From positions 2,170,001-2,234,000 of the forward strand of contig CASHTG010000015.1 in NCBI GenBank assembly GCA_949357655.1: 64,000 bases of DNA, written 5' to 3'. Position 1 is the first letter of the stretch. Each line of letters opens with the position of its first letter. The position numbers and the translations under genes are program-made. Shown in pieces: positions 1 to 11,000 of the stretch. The stretch is from Parascedosporium putredinis. Taxonomy: Eukaryota; Ascomycota; Sordariomycetes; Microascales; Microascaceae. The notes beneath the pieces are model-generated. The model did no database searches and was not told the DNA's origin. It was given only the letters and a program-made list of their open reading frames with translations.

Positions 1-2888
1 AGGTCGGCACTGAGGGCCGGCTTGGTGGACAGGCGACCGTCCACGATGTTGAGGGAACCTGGCGAGACCTCACCGAAAATGTGAACGGCATGGCTATGAA
101 CCTTACAACACAAGTGCGTGAAATTGCCAATGTCACGTCCGCCGTTGCCAAGGGCGATCTCTCGAAAAAGATTTCAGTTCCAGTAAAGGGAGAGATTCTT
201 GATCTCAAGAATACCATTAACACCATGGTGGATCGCCTTGGTACCTTTGCCTTTGAGGTGAGCAAGGTCGCCAGGGAAGTCGGCACAGACGGTACGCTTG
301 GCGGCCAGGCCCAAGTCGCAAACGTTGAAGGCAAATGGAAGGACCTCACGGAGAATGTCAACACAATGGCCTCCAACTTGACGGTTCAGGTATGTATACC
401 CCAAGTCCTCGTCCCGCAGGGGCCGGGCGGGTGTCATGAGCTAACGGGGGTGTGGTTTTCCTCAGGTCCGAAGCATTTCCGAGGTCACACAAGCCATTGC
501 CAATGGTGATATGAGCCGCAAGATCAAGGTCGAGGCCAAGGGAGAAATACTAGTACTCAAACAGACGATCAATGACATGGTTGATCGCCTCTCCAACTTC
601 TGCAACGAGGTGCAAAGGGTTGCCAAGGATGTCGGAGTGGACGGTAAGATGGGCGCCCAAGCGAATATAGTCGGCCTAGAGGGGCGTTGGAAGGAGATCA
701 CTACCGACGTGAACACTATGGCGAGCAATCTGGTAAGCTTAAACATTGGCAAAGACCGCACAAACGAGCTCTCGGTTCCTGAGCTAACGTCCTCTGTAGA
801 CAACCCAAGTGCGTGCCTTCTCCGACATCACAAATCTAGCCACCGATGGCGATTTCACCAAACTCGTGGATGTTGAAGCATCTGGAGAAATGGATGAGCT
901 GAAACGGAAAATCAACCTCATGGTTTCGAACCTCCGGGACAGTATCCACCGTAACACCCAAGCTAGGGAAGCCGCCGAGCTTGCCAACAAGACAAAATCC
1001 GAGTTCCTGGCGAACATGTCCCACGAGATTCGAACTCCGATGAATGGCATCATCGGCATGACTCAACTGACCCTGGATACCGATCTCACGCAGTATCAAC
1101 GAGAGATGCTGAATATCGTCCATAACCTGGCCAATAGTTTACTGACAATCATCGATGACATTTTGGATCTTTCCAAGATTGAAGCGCGGAGGATGGTGCT
1201 AGAAGAGATTCCCTTCACCCTCCGCGGCACGGTTTTCAACGCCTTAAAAACACTCGCCGTCAAAGCCAACGAGAAGGTCCTGGATCTCACTTATAAAGTA
1301 GACAGCTCCGTTCCGGACCACTTGATTGGTGACTCCTTCCGTCTCCGTCAAGTCATTCTCAACCTTGTTGGAAATGCCATCAAGTTCACCGAAAATGGCG
1401 AGGTCAGCCTAACAATCAAGAAATTCGGCGCGGACACCACCGAGGGCGAGTACACAATTGAGTTCGTCGTGACAGACACTGGCATTGGCATTGCCCCCGA
1501 TAAGTTGGACCTCATTTTCGATACCTTCCAGCAAGCTGATGGCTCCATGACGCGCAAGTTTGGCGGCACTGGTCTTGGTCTCTCTATTTCGAAACGCCTG
1601 GTCAACCTCATGGGCGGCGACCTATGGGTAAACAGCAAGTTCGGCACTGGTAGCGAGTTCCACTTTACCTGCCGAGTCAGGGTGGCCCCCGAGGACGTCG
1701 TTCCAAGAATGGACTTCAGCCAGTACAGAGGACACCAGGTCCTTTTCATTGACAAGGCGCAAACCAACTTCGGGCCTAGGATCAAGACTATGCTTGAAGA
1801 GATGGAGCTGGTGCCTATCGTGGTGAAGTCGGAGGAGAGCAAGTCAATTGCCTCGCTTAAGGACCAGTCGAACTTGCCATATGACGTGATCCTAGTCGAC
1901 TCGATTGAGACAGCTCGTCTTTTGAGGGCGGTTGACGACTTCAAGTACTTGCCCATCGTTCTCCTTGCGCCCATCGTACACGTCAGCTTGAAATCGTGTT
2001 TGGACCTTGGAATTACCTCGTACATGACGACTCCATGCACGACAACGGATCTAGGCAACGCCATGGTCCCTGCCCTGGAGAATCGGGCCACTCCTTCGCT
2101 CGCAGACACTACCAAGTCGTTTGAGATTTTGCTAGCCGAGGATAACACCGTTAACCAGCGTCTCGCGGTCAAGATTTTGGAGAACTACCACCATGTCGTT
2201 ACTGTGGTGGGCAACGGTCTTGAAGCTGTCGAGGCCATCAAAGTCAAGAGGTTTGATGTCATCCTCATGGATGTTCAGATGCCTATCATGGTATGACCCC
2301 CCCAAACCTAACTCCCGCTCGCACACACATACACACACACACACACGCACATACTACACTGCCTGCTTCTCTACCTTCATCATATTGCGTCGTATGTAAA
2401 CTAACCTTCAAACAGGGCGGATTTGAAGCGACGGAGAAGATCCGAGAGTACGAAAAACAGCGCGGCGACTACCGCACTCCCATTATCGCCTTGACGGCGC
2501 ATGCTATGATGGGTGACCGCGAAAAGTGCATCCAGGCGCAGATGGACGAATACCTTTCGAAGCCTCTCCAGCCAAACCACTTGATCCAAACCATTTTCAA
2601 GTGTGCCACCCTTGGCTGTGAGCTTCTGGAAAAGAATCGAGAGCGTGAGCTGAACCGCCAAGTTGAGACAGTGGAGGCGGCGAAGCAAGCAGGTCTTCCG
2701 CACCGTCCCGCTCTCGAGTCTCGAGCTTTTACTTCGACTGAGACTCTCAGTAAAGGACCCGCGGCAGCTGCAGCCCCTTCCGATGATGCCTTGACTAGGG
2801 TATGTGGCACCACCTTGACAAGCCCACGTTGACCGCGCGCGGTAATTGACGCGGTTTCTAGCACTTCATGAGGTCCCACAGCAGGTGA
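1..2888 (+). CDS. nik1/os-1: Group III HAMP-repeat hybrid histidine kinase, 5'-truncated
   Basis: Cytoplasmic osmosensing hybrid kinase upstream of the Ypd1-Ssk1/HOG pathway. The family is known as the target pathway of dicarboximide and phenylpyrrole fungicides. Five exons are visible: 1-389, 466-732, 800-2290, 2416-2799 and 2862-2888, all joining in phase, about 851 residues before the TGA. The repeats come first: the end of one HAMP unit plus three full ones, each with the pattern GD-K-I-V--GE(I/M)--LK--IN-M. The HisKA domain follows, with NMSHEIRTPMNG (phosphoacceptor His codon 1022-1024). The ATPase has an N-box NAIKFTENGE, DTGIGI and GGTGLGL. The receiver domain has ILMDVQMPIM, with the phosphoacceptor Asp codon at 2270-2272. 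The N-terminus and remaining HAMP units lie off the left edge. No frameshift is seen here, unlike most other genes in the window. The last exon is very short (eight codons plus stop) and is inferred from splice sites alone. Confidence 0.95.
2291..2415 (+). repeat. CA microsatellite inside histidine-kinase intron 4
   Basis: The intron that interrupts the receiver domain just after its MPIM motif carries an imperfect (CA)n tract at about 2326-2352. It has a gtatga donor and an aacag acceptor. This is simple-sequence DNA with no other recognised role. Confidence 0.7.
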
Positions 2889-4848
2889 AGGGAAATCTAG
2901 CCTTGTCGCAACCAGCCATATCTGAAATACTCTCCCTGGCCTTTGCTCTGACTGGCTCACGGTCTAATTACAATCAACATTTTCAGCTATTACGATACCC
3001 CTCTTCTCCCTCTACTCCCTCTACTCCCTCCCAAACATGCTTGTCCTTTTTATTTTATTTTTTATTTTTATTTTTATTTCATCTTATGGCCATTATAGCC
3101 TTGCGTTGCGAACTTAGGAGGCAGCGATCATCACCTGGCCCAGATCGTCATGTCCGCCGGTGACTAGTGCGATGGGTTTCTCGGTGGATGACGGTCTGGT
3201 TTGAAGCGTTCTAGACGTCTCTGTACTCGGTTTTGTTTGGCTATATCTCTTTCATTGCTCTCTGCATATAACAACGGTCCATGTCTGCCTTTATCCCCCC
3301 CTTCTTTACTCTTTTGGGTTGCACACATATCCTTGCGTCTTCAAGTTGAGGTTTTCGGGGGCGCGCGCGTGTTCTCTCTTTTGAGCCGGAATGATCAGGG
3401 CGAGCCTCGTCTCGTTGCTCGTCGAGATTGCCATTTACATCTATGGGATATAAAGGTATCACCGCAAGCAAACAAGGAGCCAGAGCATTCTTCTTTTGAA
3501 ATTTCTGTTTTATATGCCCGCTATCTCTTAGGAGACTAGCGATTCTGCTATTCCTACTGTTATACGGATTTGGGCTAGGTGTGGTGGATATGGTGTTTTG
3601 GCTGTTGACTTTATGTTTTCGTTATATCACTCGAGGATCTTTTTCTTGGTCAAGATGGGAAATTGGCTTGGAATGAAACAATTAATTCATCCTGTTTGTT
3701 CTGTTACTTGGTTATTCACATGTTGGCTGCCATATTGTTGTGCTTGTTCCTCCCAGCAGCCATAGTAGGATGTATTTCGCCTCCAGAGCATACGCAGAGG
3801 GTATTGTTGCCTACACGGCCTCTTGTTCTTTTCGATATTTTTCCTTGTCTCATATCTGGTGTCGAACCACCCATGTACGTCAGCCTCTCGTCGAACTAAG
3901 TCCATCTCGAAGCAATGTGAAAAAGATTGGGCGCACGTGTCCGCTTGGCTTCCGTATGAAGAAGACAAAAGCAAAGACTTGGCATTGTACTCTGGCCTAT
4001 ACCTTGGTACAGGGCCCTCTCATAGCCACTTAAGCCTTGGGTATCGAAAAGAAAAGCATGCGAATATGAATCCGGAGCCGGTGAAGAAAGGGGGTTTGGC
4101 ATCGATTTTGTTCACACAAAGGAGATTCTCCCGGTTGACAAAACCAAGAGCTCATTTATGCGGAGAATCGACGAATCGGTAAAGGAAGAAGCACGAAGAA
4201 GCACGATGCATATATGTAAGCCGATGGCTTGCTCTCACTTTCGAGTGGGGGAAGCGTCTTCGCTTCAGCGAGGCGCACAGCGGATTGGTGTTCGGTCCCA
4301 AGATGTTGGACTGGGAGACAAAAAGCCTTGGTTCCGTCTTCTTTCTTGTCATTACTTTTTGTTTTCTAGATGTGTATCTCGGCTTCTTGTAAACAGCCTC
4401 TGTAATCTCCTTCAGAATTTTTTTTTCCCCTCTCTTCTGTTCCTTCTTCTTCCTTCTTTTCTATCCAGGTTTCCATTCTCTACCCCGGCACATTCGTATC
4501 GGGGTCATCACTTATGCCGTAGGTTTTAAATGAAATTGTGATCAACTGATGAGGGTAGAGTCACGCCTTTTAATAGCACATCGTCATTCAGGGTCACGGC
4601 CATCGTCCCGAAATCCAAGTCCAAAGGTGACAAGGAAAGGATCCATAAGTGAGTCCTCGGTCAAAATCCCCAAGTTTACTTAGGAGGCAGGAGGGGAAAC
4701 ATGCTGGGCGGAAGTGCAACCCCAAGGAAGAAGCAAAAAGGCAACAAAAAGCAACCAAGGTAGCATAGGGAAGAGATGATCGATTCAGTGTGCGAGTTAT
4801 TATGTCAAGGGGCCGAAGTATTCCTTCCACCTTCCCTCTTCTGCTGTA
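2889..4848. other. Intergenic, between convergent genes
   Basis: This stretch holds the 3' flanks of the histidine kinase (+) and the 90-residue gene (-). It is rich in T tracts and AT. Open frames of up to about 120 codons have no recognisable domain and overlap each other on both strands. I see no RNA gene or mobile element. Confidence 0.6.
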
Positions 4849-6052
4849 TCAGGCAGGTTTAGACTTGGCCTCACCACCCTTGTCACCTTCCCCTGCGTCA
4901 GCGGCGTCGGCGGCGTCGATGCTGGCAAGGATGGCGTCAAGCTTGGATTCGAGGGCAGTTAAACTCGCTTCAAGCAAGGTTGCCGTCTCTTCGCCCCTGT
5001 AATATTGTGCAAAATCACACCAAAAATCGTGTTAGTCAAGTCGACCCATTGGCACTCTCCCCCTCCTTAGTCTGTGCAAGCAAGAAGAAAAGAATTCAGG
5101 ATGCAGTCTAGTTAAACATTATGAAATGCGAGAGAAAGAGAGCTTGTGTTTGTTGTGACTAGACGAGGATGATAAATTTGAATTCTGGAGGGGCAGTCCA
5201 AGCCATGGATGTTCGTCCGATATGCAGGTCCAGCAGGGCCACGGAGGATACGAACCCCCACGAAACGAGGTCTCGAATCGGAGAAGGCTGTTGAGGCTCG
5301 AGTTGACAAGGAGTGCAGGGAGCGCGCACCAGCCAATGTAGGGCTAAGAGGCTCCTTGGCATCGTCATCTTTAGACAGGCTTGGGTTTGTGCTTCTGCCT
5401 ATCTTGTGTTTTTGGGGCCCTTGGCATGGGAAAAGGAAAGAGAGGGAAGAAAAAGGAGGGCGGGGGTCGGTCGCCGGTGCAGGCAGGATCAGATGGGAGA
5501 TGGGGAGATGGGGACATGAATTATTCAGCTGGGTTGAAAGGGCAAAAAGAAAGGCAAGCTTGTCCATACCTTGCAAGATCCTCAAAAGCCTGTATGCTCA
5601 AACAAAAAATCTCAGGGTTAGTACATGGGAGTTGGAGGAGTCCGGGGTCTAGACCCGTGCGCGGTGGCAACATAGGTGGCAAGGCCTCAAGCATTCAGGT
5701 AACAGGTAATAAAACTGGAAGCTCGGTCAAGAATATTATCGTCAACTACGAACAGCCAGTCCCGCCAGCCAGGACGGAAGTTGGAAAAGGCCGTTCGTTA
5801 TTGGCTAAATAATCAAGGATCTGGGTCTGCACTTGGTTTTTCTCCTTTCTCCTTCTTCTACCGGGGACGGTGATACGAGGGGGCTGTGATACGAGGATGT
5901 GGTGGGGGACTGATGATAATCTAAACAAAGAGGTGCTTGAAAACCTACCCGTTTCATCTCACTTGCAACAAAGGCTGAAGAAGCTGTAGGATCGGTAGGG
6001 GCTTTATCTCTGAATTGGTGTCTGGACCTGAAGCATTCGATGAGGGTGCCAT
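4849..6052 (-). CDS. Unrecognised 90-residue protein, three exons, predicted coiled coil
   Basis: Reconstructed from splice signals. Exon 1 is 6052-5949 (donor gtaggt), exon 2 is only 20 nt at 5589-5570 (acceptor catacag, donor gtatgg), and exon 3 is 4996-4849 (acceptor attacag, stop TGA). Phases agree across all three joins if one C is missing from the C run read as GGGG at 5998-6001. The exons then sum to 273 nt with that base (90 residues). The N-terminus (MAPSSNASG...) is hydrophilic. The middle, ASEMKR/AFEDLAR/GEETATLLEA, followed by LTALESKLDAILASI, has heptad spacing and could form a helix or coiled coil. The tail is acidic then lysine-rich (GEGDKGGEAKSKPA). There is no signal peptide or membrane segment. 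I do not recognise the family; a small subunit of a larger complex would fit, but that is a guess. Confidence 0.55.
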
Positions 6053-6802
6053 GATGTAAAGGTAGGCTCGCCAAAACGAGAAACACAAGGCGAGGGGTGT
6101 TGGAAGGACTTGGGAGACCCTAGTTGAGGGCCCTGCTACCTGCTATTCTCTCTCAAAGTGAGGGGAGTTGATGTTGGCGGGGTTGCACGGCCTCTCAGTA
6201 ACGGCGATGAGAGGTGCAGGCCGTGAAAGGTGGTACAGTATGCGAGCTAGCCACAGCCACGGCTGAAGTTGGTGGAGGCGGAGAAGGAGAGGGGCAAGCA
6301 GTGGAGTGTCAAGCAGTTTTGGTGTTGTTTTTGGAATGATAGCACGGCGAGAAAACCGAGTGAGACGGGGGATGGAAACTGCGCGAGCACGGAAGAAAGG
6401 GCGCAGGCCGGATGCTGCCGTCAAGTCCAAGGTCAGATGGAGAATGAGACGACGCAGATGCTGTGCTCGATAGGGTGACTGGACCAGGCAGCAGGTGAAG
6501 AAGAGGGCAAGCATTTGCTGGTATCCACATGCCCTTGACCTACACTACTTTTGAGCCAGTGGTGCAGGTGGGGTGTGATGAGATAAGCTCAAGCATGTTC
6601 CCCATGTGCCAGCGTCAACAATGGGAACATTGAACTTGGTCGAACCATCAACCCATTGATGTTGCATGGAGCACTCCATACTTGTATATCCTTAATAAGT
6701 TTGCTGACGAATCGTCGGCTATCCTCGAGCATTTGAACGACGACGACCGACTTCATATATGCAAGCACCTGCCGTTGATGTATGCCGGCAAACAAGGCCA
6801 CA

Positions 6803-6823
6803 GCTAACGGCTAACGGCTAACG
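6803..6823. repeat. Tandem 7-mer GCTAACG x3
   Basis: Three perfect head-to-tail copies of gctaacg. The unit does not match the usual fungal telomere repeat (TTAGGG/CCCTAA). No function is assigned. Confidence 0.8.
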
Positions 6824-8027
6824 AAGAAAAACAGCCATTGGGATGGGTAATGCCAACCCTTCCACCCTCTTTTCTCTTTTCTCGATTCCCTATTACACCG
6901 GGAACTGGTCCTCTAACGGCCCTTATTCAATGCGGTAGCCTCCGTGTCAGTGTCACAAACCAACTCATGAGTTCCACGACCCCTCCCAAAGGGAGCTTGC
7001 CTGCCACTGACGGAGATGGCACGCCTCCACAGCAGGTATAAGTGGCCAAAGGTCGTCTAGCTTCGTCCCCAGCCTGCTGCTCTCAGAGTCCATCGTCCTC
7101 AATCAAACGGCGAGGAGCGTGCGGATTTTGAGGGGTACGGCCCCAGACATAGCCCTGATTGTTACACTACTATGCCTATGCTATGACGCGCAGAAACATC
7201 GTGCAACAGCATGCCCCCGGCAACAAATACCGCAGAGGAGTTCCTTTGCTCATACTTAGGTCAACACCTAGAACGTCCTAGTCACTCGCGATAAGGAAGT
7301 GCGATGCGATCTGGCGCTGGCTGCCTGCAGATCCCAGTGCGCCACCGCTCCGCCCTTCTTCCGTCGTCTAGAGGCATCTGGTTTCGAGGCTACTAAATCG
7401 GCTTTGCAGAATGTCGTTTGGATAGGTTAGACCTGTGGTGAGCTGATTACTGCCTCCCCCGGAGGTTGGGTGGTAATATATTTCCTGCTGCCTTCTTCTC
7501 TCGAATCCGCTCGCCCACCTCGACCCCGCAGGATCTTGAGTATAAGTTCCCGCGTTATCATAATTCCGCGTCCGTCCCGCCAAGCTTTTCTCGAAATCAC
7601 ATATCAATTTCTATGCAATCTCTTCAATCTGCTACCCACCACCAAGTGCGCAGGTGTGCCCACCAAGCGAGCATGGGACACCAGTCCTGTCCCGTCCCAC
7701 TCGCCGTTCCATGTACTAGGGCGCACGCTGGAGATAGCGGTTGAACTGATGCATGAGCAGCGTTTCCCCGCGCGCCATGTTGCCTTGCCCCGTCTAATCT
7801 ACGTAATATCGTGAGATTGTAGAGCCATGACTCGCTCGGATGGGAGTTCACGGGCGAGTGAGTGGACTCAAACGACGATGACGAGGATCGCCGTCTTTCC
7901 CGAGTGGCTTGACCGAGGAACACCTACGAACGAGGAACCTAATCTTGGTTTTTCTATTTACCTCGACACGGACTAGCATCGGCCGTTATGCAAATGTCAT
8001 CATTTTCTTTTTCCCCGGCGACTCTCC

Positions 8028-8068
8028 GGGGGAAGGGGAAGGGGAAGGGGGAAGGGGAAGGGGAGGGC
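8028..8068 (+). repeat. (GGGGAA)n G-run array
   Basis: Seven runs of at least three G, mostly four or five, are separated by AA on the + strand. The pattern satisfies the usual G-quadruplex rule. It lies in the gene-poor region, far from any annotated start. Confidence 0.75.
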
Positions 8069-11000
8069 TGCTTGCTGCATCCTTACATCATCTGCCGGTG
8101 CGTGGAGTCAATGTTGGTTTGAGTTAGCTCCTTCTCAAACATCCCCAGCGGGCTGGGCGGGGGCCCCCGGCGGACGCCCTCCCTCGTTGCAATCGCTCCA
8201 CATCCGGAATGCTACGGACGAAAAGGCCGGGCAGCACGGCGACGAGTCAATATTGAAATGGAAAAGGAGCATGGGGGTGGGGAGGTCGAGGGGGACAAGA
8301 AACGGTGTTGCCTGTAAGGCCATCACCTCTGACAAGCGCTCAACTAATAGGTGCCAGCCGAATGAGCAGGCTCTCCATTGGATGTATCACCGGCTCAAGC
8401 TACGGCAGGGGAGTTACCCGAAAAAGAAGAAGAAAAGAACTTCCCCACGGACGACGGTGCTGTTGGCCAGGTCCCACGTCTCACCAGCCAACGTGCCCCG
8501 GACATCTATGAAGCTGCTGATTGCTCAATTTGACACTTCAATACCTTCCAAGGATGGTGTTTATCCGCCCCTCAGGATTGGAAGTGGACCAGACGACGGT
8601 CTGGGGAGAGGGAACAAAGGACCAAGAGGAAAAAAGGGGCCGTTGTTGATGCTGGGAAGCGGGTATGACCAAGAGAGGAGGGGGAGAAATAGAATTATGG
8701 ACGAACAGAGCAAAGATCGGCGGCGACTAAAGGTTGGAAGAGAAAACCCGCGATTTATACCAAAGTGCCCGGCGGCGCGGAGGCTGTGTAGCTGATGTGA
8801 ATGGGTGCCGCTTCAAGTGATGAACTGCGGGTTCCCACATTCTTCATTTTCAAACGAGCCGTGATACCAAGGCATGGCCGATCTAAAACCGAAAGAGAGG
8901 ATGGCTTTGCTCTCGGGGGTCTGGTTTTTAAATTCTTGCGCTACGCCTAGTCCGGCAAGGTGGGATCGACCTGATGGGCAAGCAAAGCTAAGACTTGTAG
9001 GTGCCCATCACCAACACGGCCAATTCATCGTTTCCACGATTCAGTCGTCCATGGGCCAGCCCCAGCCAAGCAAGTGTGGACACATTATGCCGTATTAGCT
9101 TGCAAAGAACATCGAGAATGTTCAAATGTCAAATGTCCAATTCCCCACCTTTTGGTTTAAAGTAATAGGCTCAACATCTCATCTGCCGTCCTATAGGGTG
9201 CATGGATGTACTGGGGGTTTTTTTATTATACTTATTCTCTTTAATCCTGGATGCATTCTTGACCCCTCCACCTCGGAAGCGAAAAGAAAAAGAGGGAAGC
9301 GATGAGACAGTAAAAACAAACGCGGGAGTCATTGAAGTTCTTGATACACCGTCCCCACTGATAAGACTGAAGCCTAAGTAGGGGAGGGAAAGCAAACCCG
9401 CCCTACCCATCTTCAATGCTCAATCGCGATGGCGGAGAGACCACCAACCAAAGAGAAAAGAAGAATGAAAGAGACGGGCTGAAAGAAGATAACAAAAAGC
9501 TAGGCAAGCGAGCAGAGCATCCATGCAAATAACAAACAACATACAATGGATGTACAGCATAGAGACTCGGTAGGTGCACCCCTGGTTCGCGGGACGGGGC
9601 GATTCAAGGCATCAATCAAAGACAAGCCTGGAGGATTGATCCATCGGAGATGATTGCACGTGTGTTTCCTCCACGACAGGTACCGTAACCTGCAGGAAAC
9701 AATAAAGCTACATCGCCGGTGGGTGGTGGGTGGACTTGCAAACGAGGTGATCAAGGTGGTATAGCAATCGGCTTGGGGCTGGGTGGAATTGTCCCACTCT
9801 CAGGCAAAGCCGCGCCTTTTCTCGCTTCTTCTCCCCGGCCTTTTACCACCGTCATCGAGCGCAGCAATAAAAATCCGGTCCAGCTCCTCCCAAAAATTGA
9901 GGGCTGGCTCTGGGCTCACCGGTCCAATCGGGATTACGGATGCGTCAAGGAACCGGGAACCTTGAATCGACGTGGGTAGAAATGACGTCAATGGCGTCAT
10001 ACTATTCGTCGCACTGACCTGCCAGAGCACGCACACGCCCTCCACTTCTCAACACCTGCGTTGACGACACGACACGCCCCCTCGATCGGAGCAGTCCCAT
10101 GTGGATCTTGAAAATCAACAATGTGAGGTGCGCTGCGGACAGGCAAACAGGGTGCTCGCACATGCTCTCCTTTTCCCTTTTATCATGGAGATACTTCGTA
10201 GTTCCTTCTTCACTTCTAGTCTAATTAACCCAGGGCGGCAGCTCAAAAACAAAAAGCCGAGTGAGAAGGGAAAGAAAACAAAAACAAATGGGCAAGCAGG
10301 GGTTGCTAGCCATGGCATGGGCTTCTTTCTTCCACGCTACAGTTCAGCTGCTAGCATATTCTTTCTACAAGTAGCACAGCTCTGGCAAGACGCCTCACTT
10401 GCACGATAAAGAGTGTACGCTTCTATCGAGCGACGTCCCTTTCTTTCTTTCCTCCCCTCCCCACTGTCTCTGCTTAATTTGGGTTTGGGGGGGACCTTTT
10501 TTCTTCTTCTTTTTCTTGCTCTCCTTTTTGCCGGCTTGGGTGCTCTTGCAGCTTGCCAGTCCCGTTCGCTGGGGATCGTAACGGGGCCCTGCTGTCCGCA
10601 TCGCGAAGTGGGAATGTGAGTGTGTGAGTGTGTGAGTGTGTGTGTGTTTGATCTATTTGACCTCCTCCCAAGCTCTAACCACCCGAGAACACCCCCAACT
10701 CCCTTCCCCCAATTCCCTTCCCCGTTTTATCGACTTCCAGAATAATTTCCTGTGCAATGAACTGGGAACGACTTGGTCGTCGAGAAGCGAAGATTAGGGC
10801 ACAGCACGTCATGAGTGGGGAGTGTCCGGCATCTACCAATCGCATGCATCCAAGAGAGACCTTCTCTTGCAACCCGTCTCACCACGATGACAGAAGGATC
10901 TACAGCCCGCTCTGTCGAGGTGCAGGTCAAGCTTGACCGTGATTGGTGACGGATCGTGCACCGCGTGTGGACGGTTCCGTTGACGTGGGAATGTTCTGTG

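Noticed and set aside
6803..6823. Interstitial telomere candidate (GCTAACG)3
   Set aside because: The unit differs from the TTAGGG/CCCTAA type usual in these fungi, and there are only three copies.
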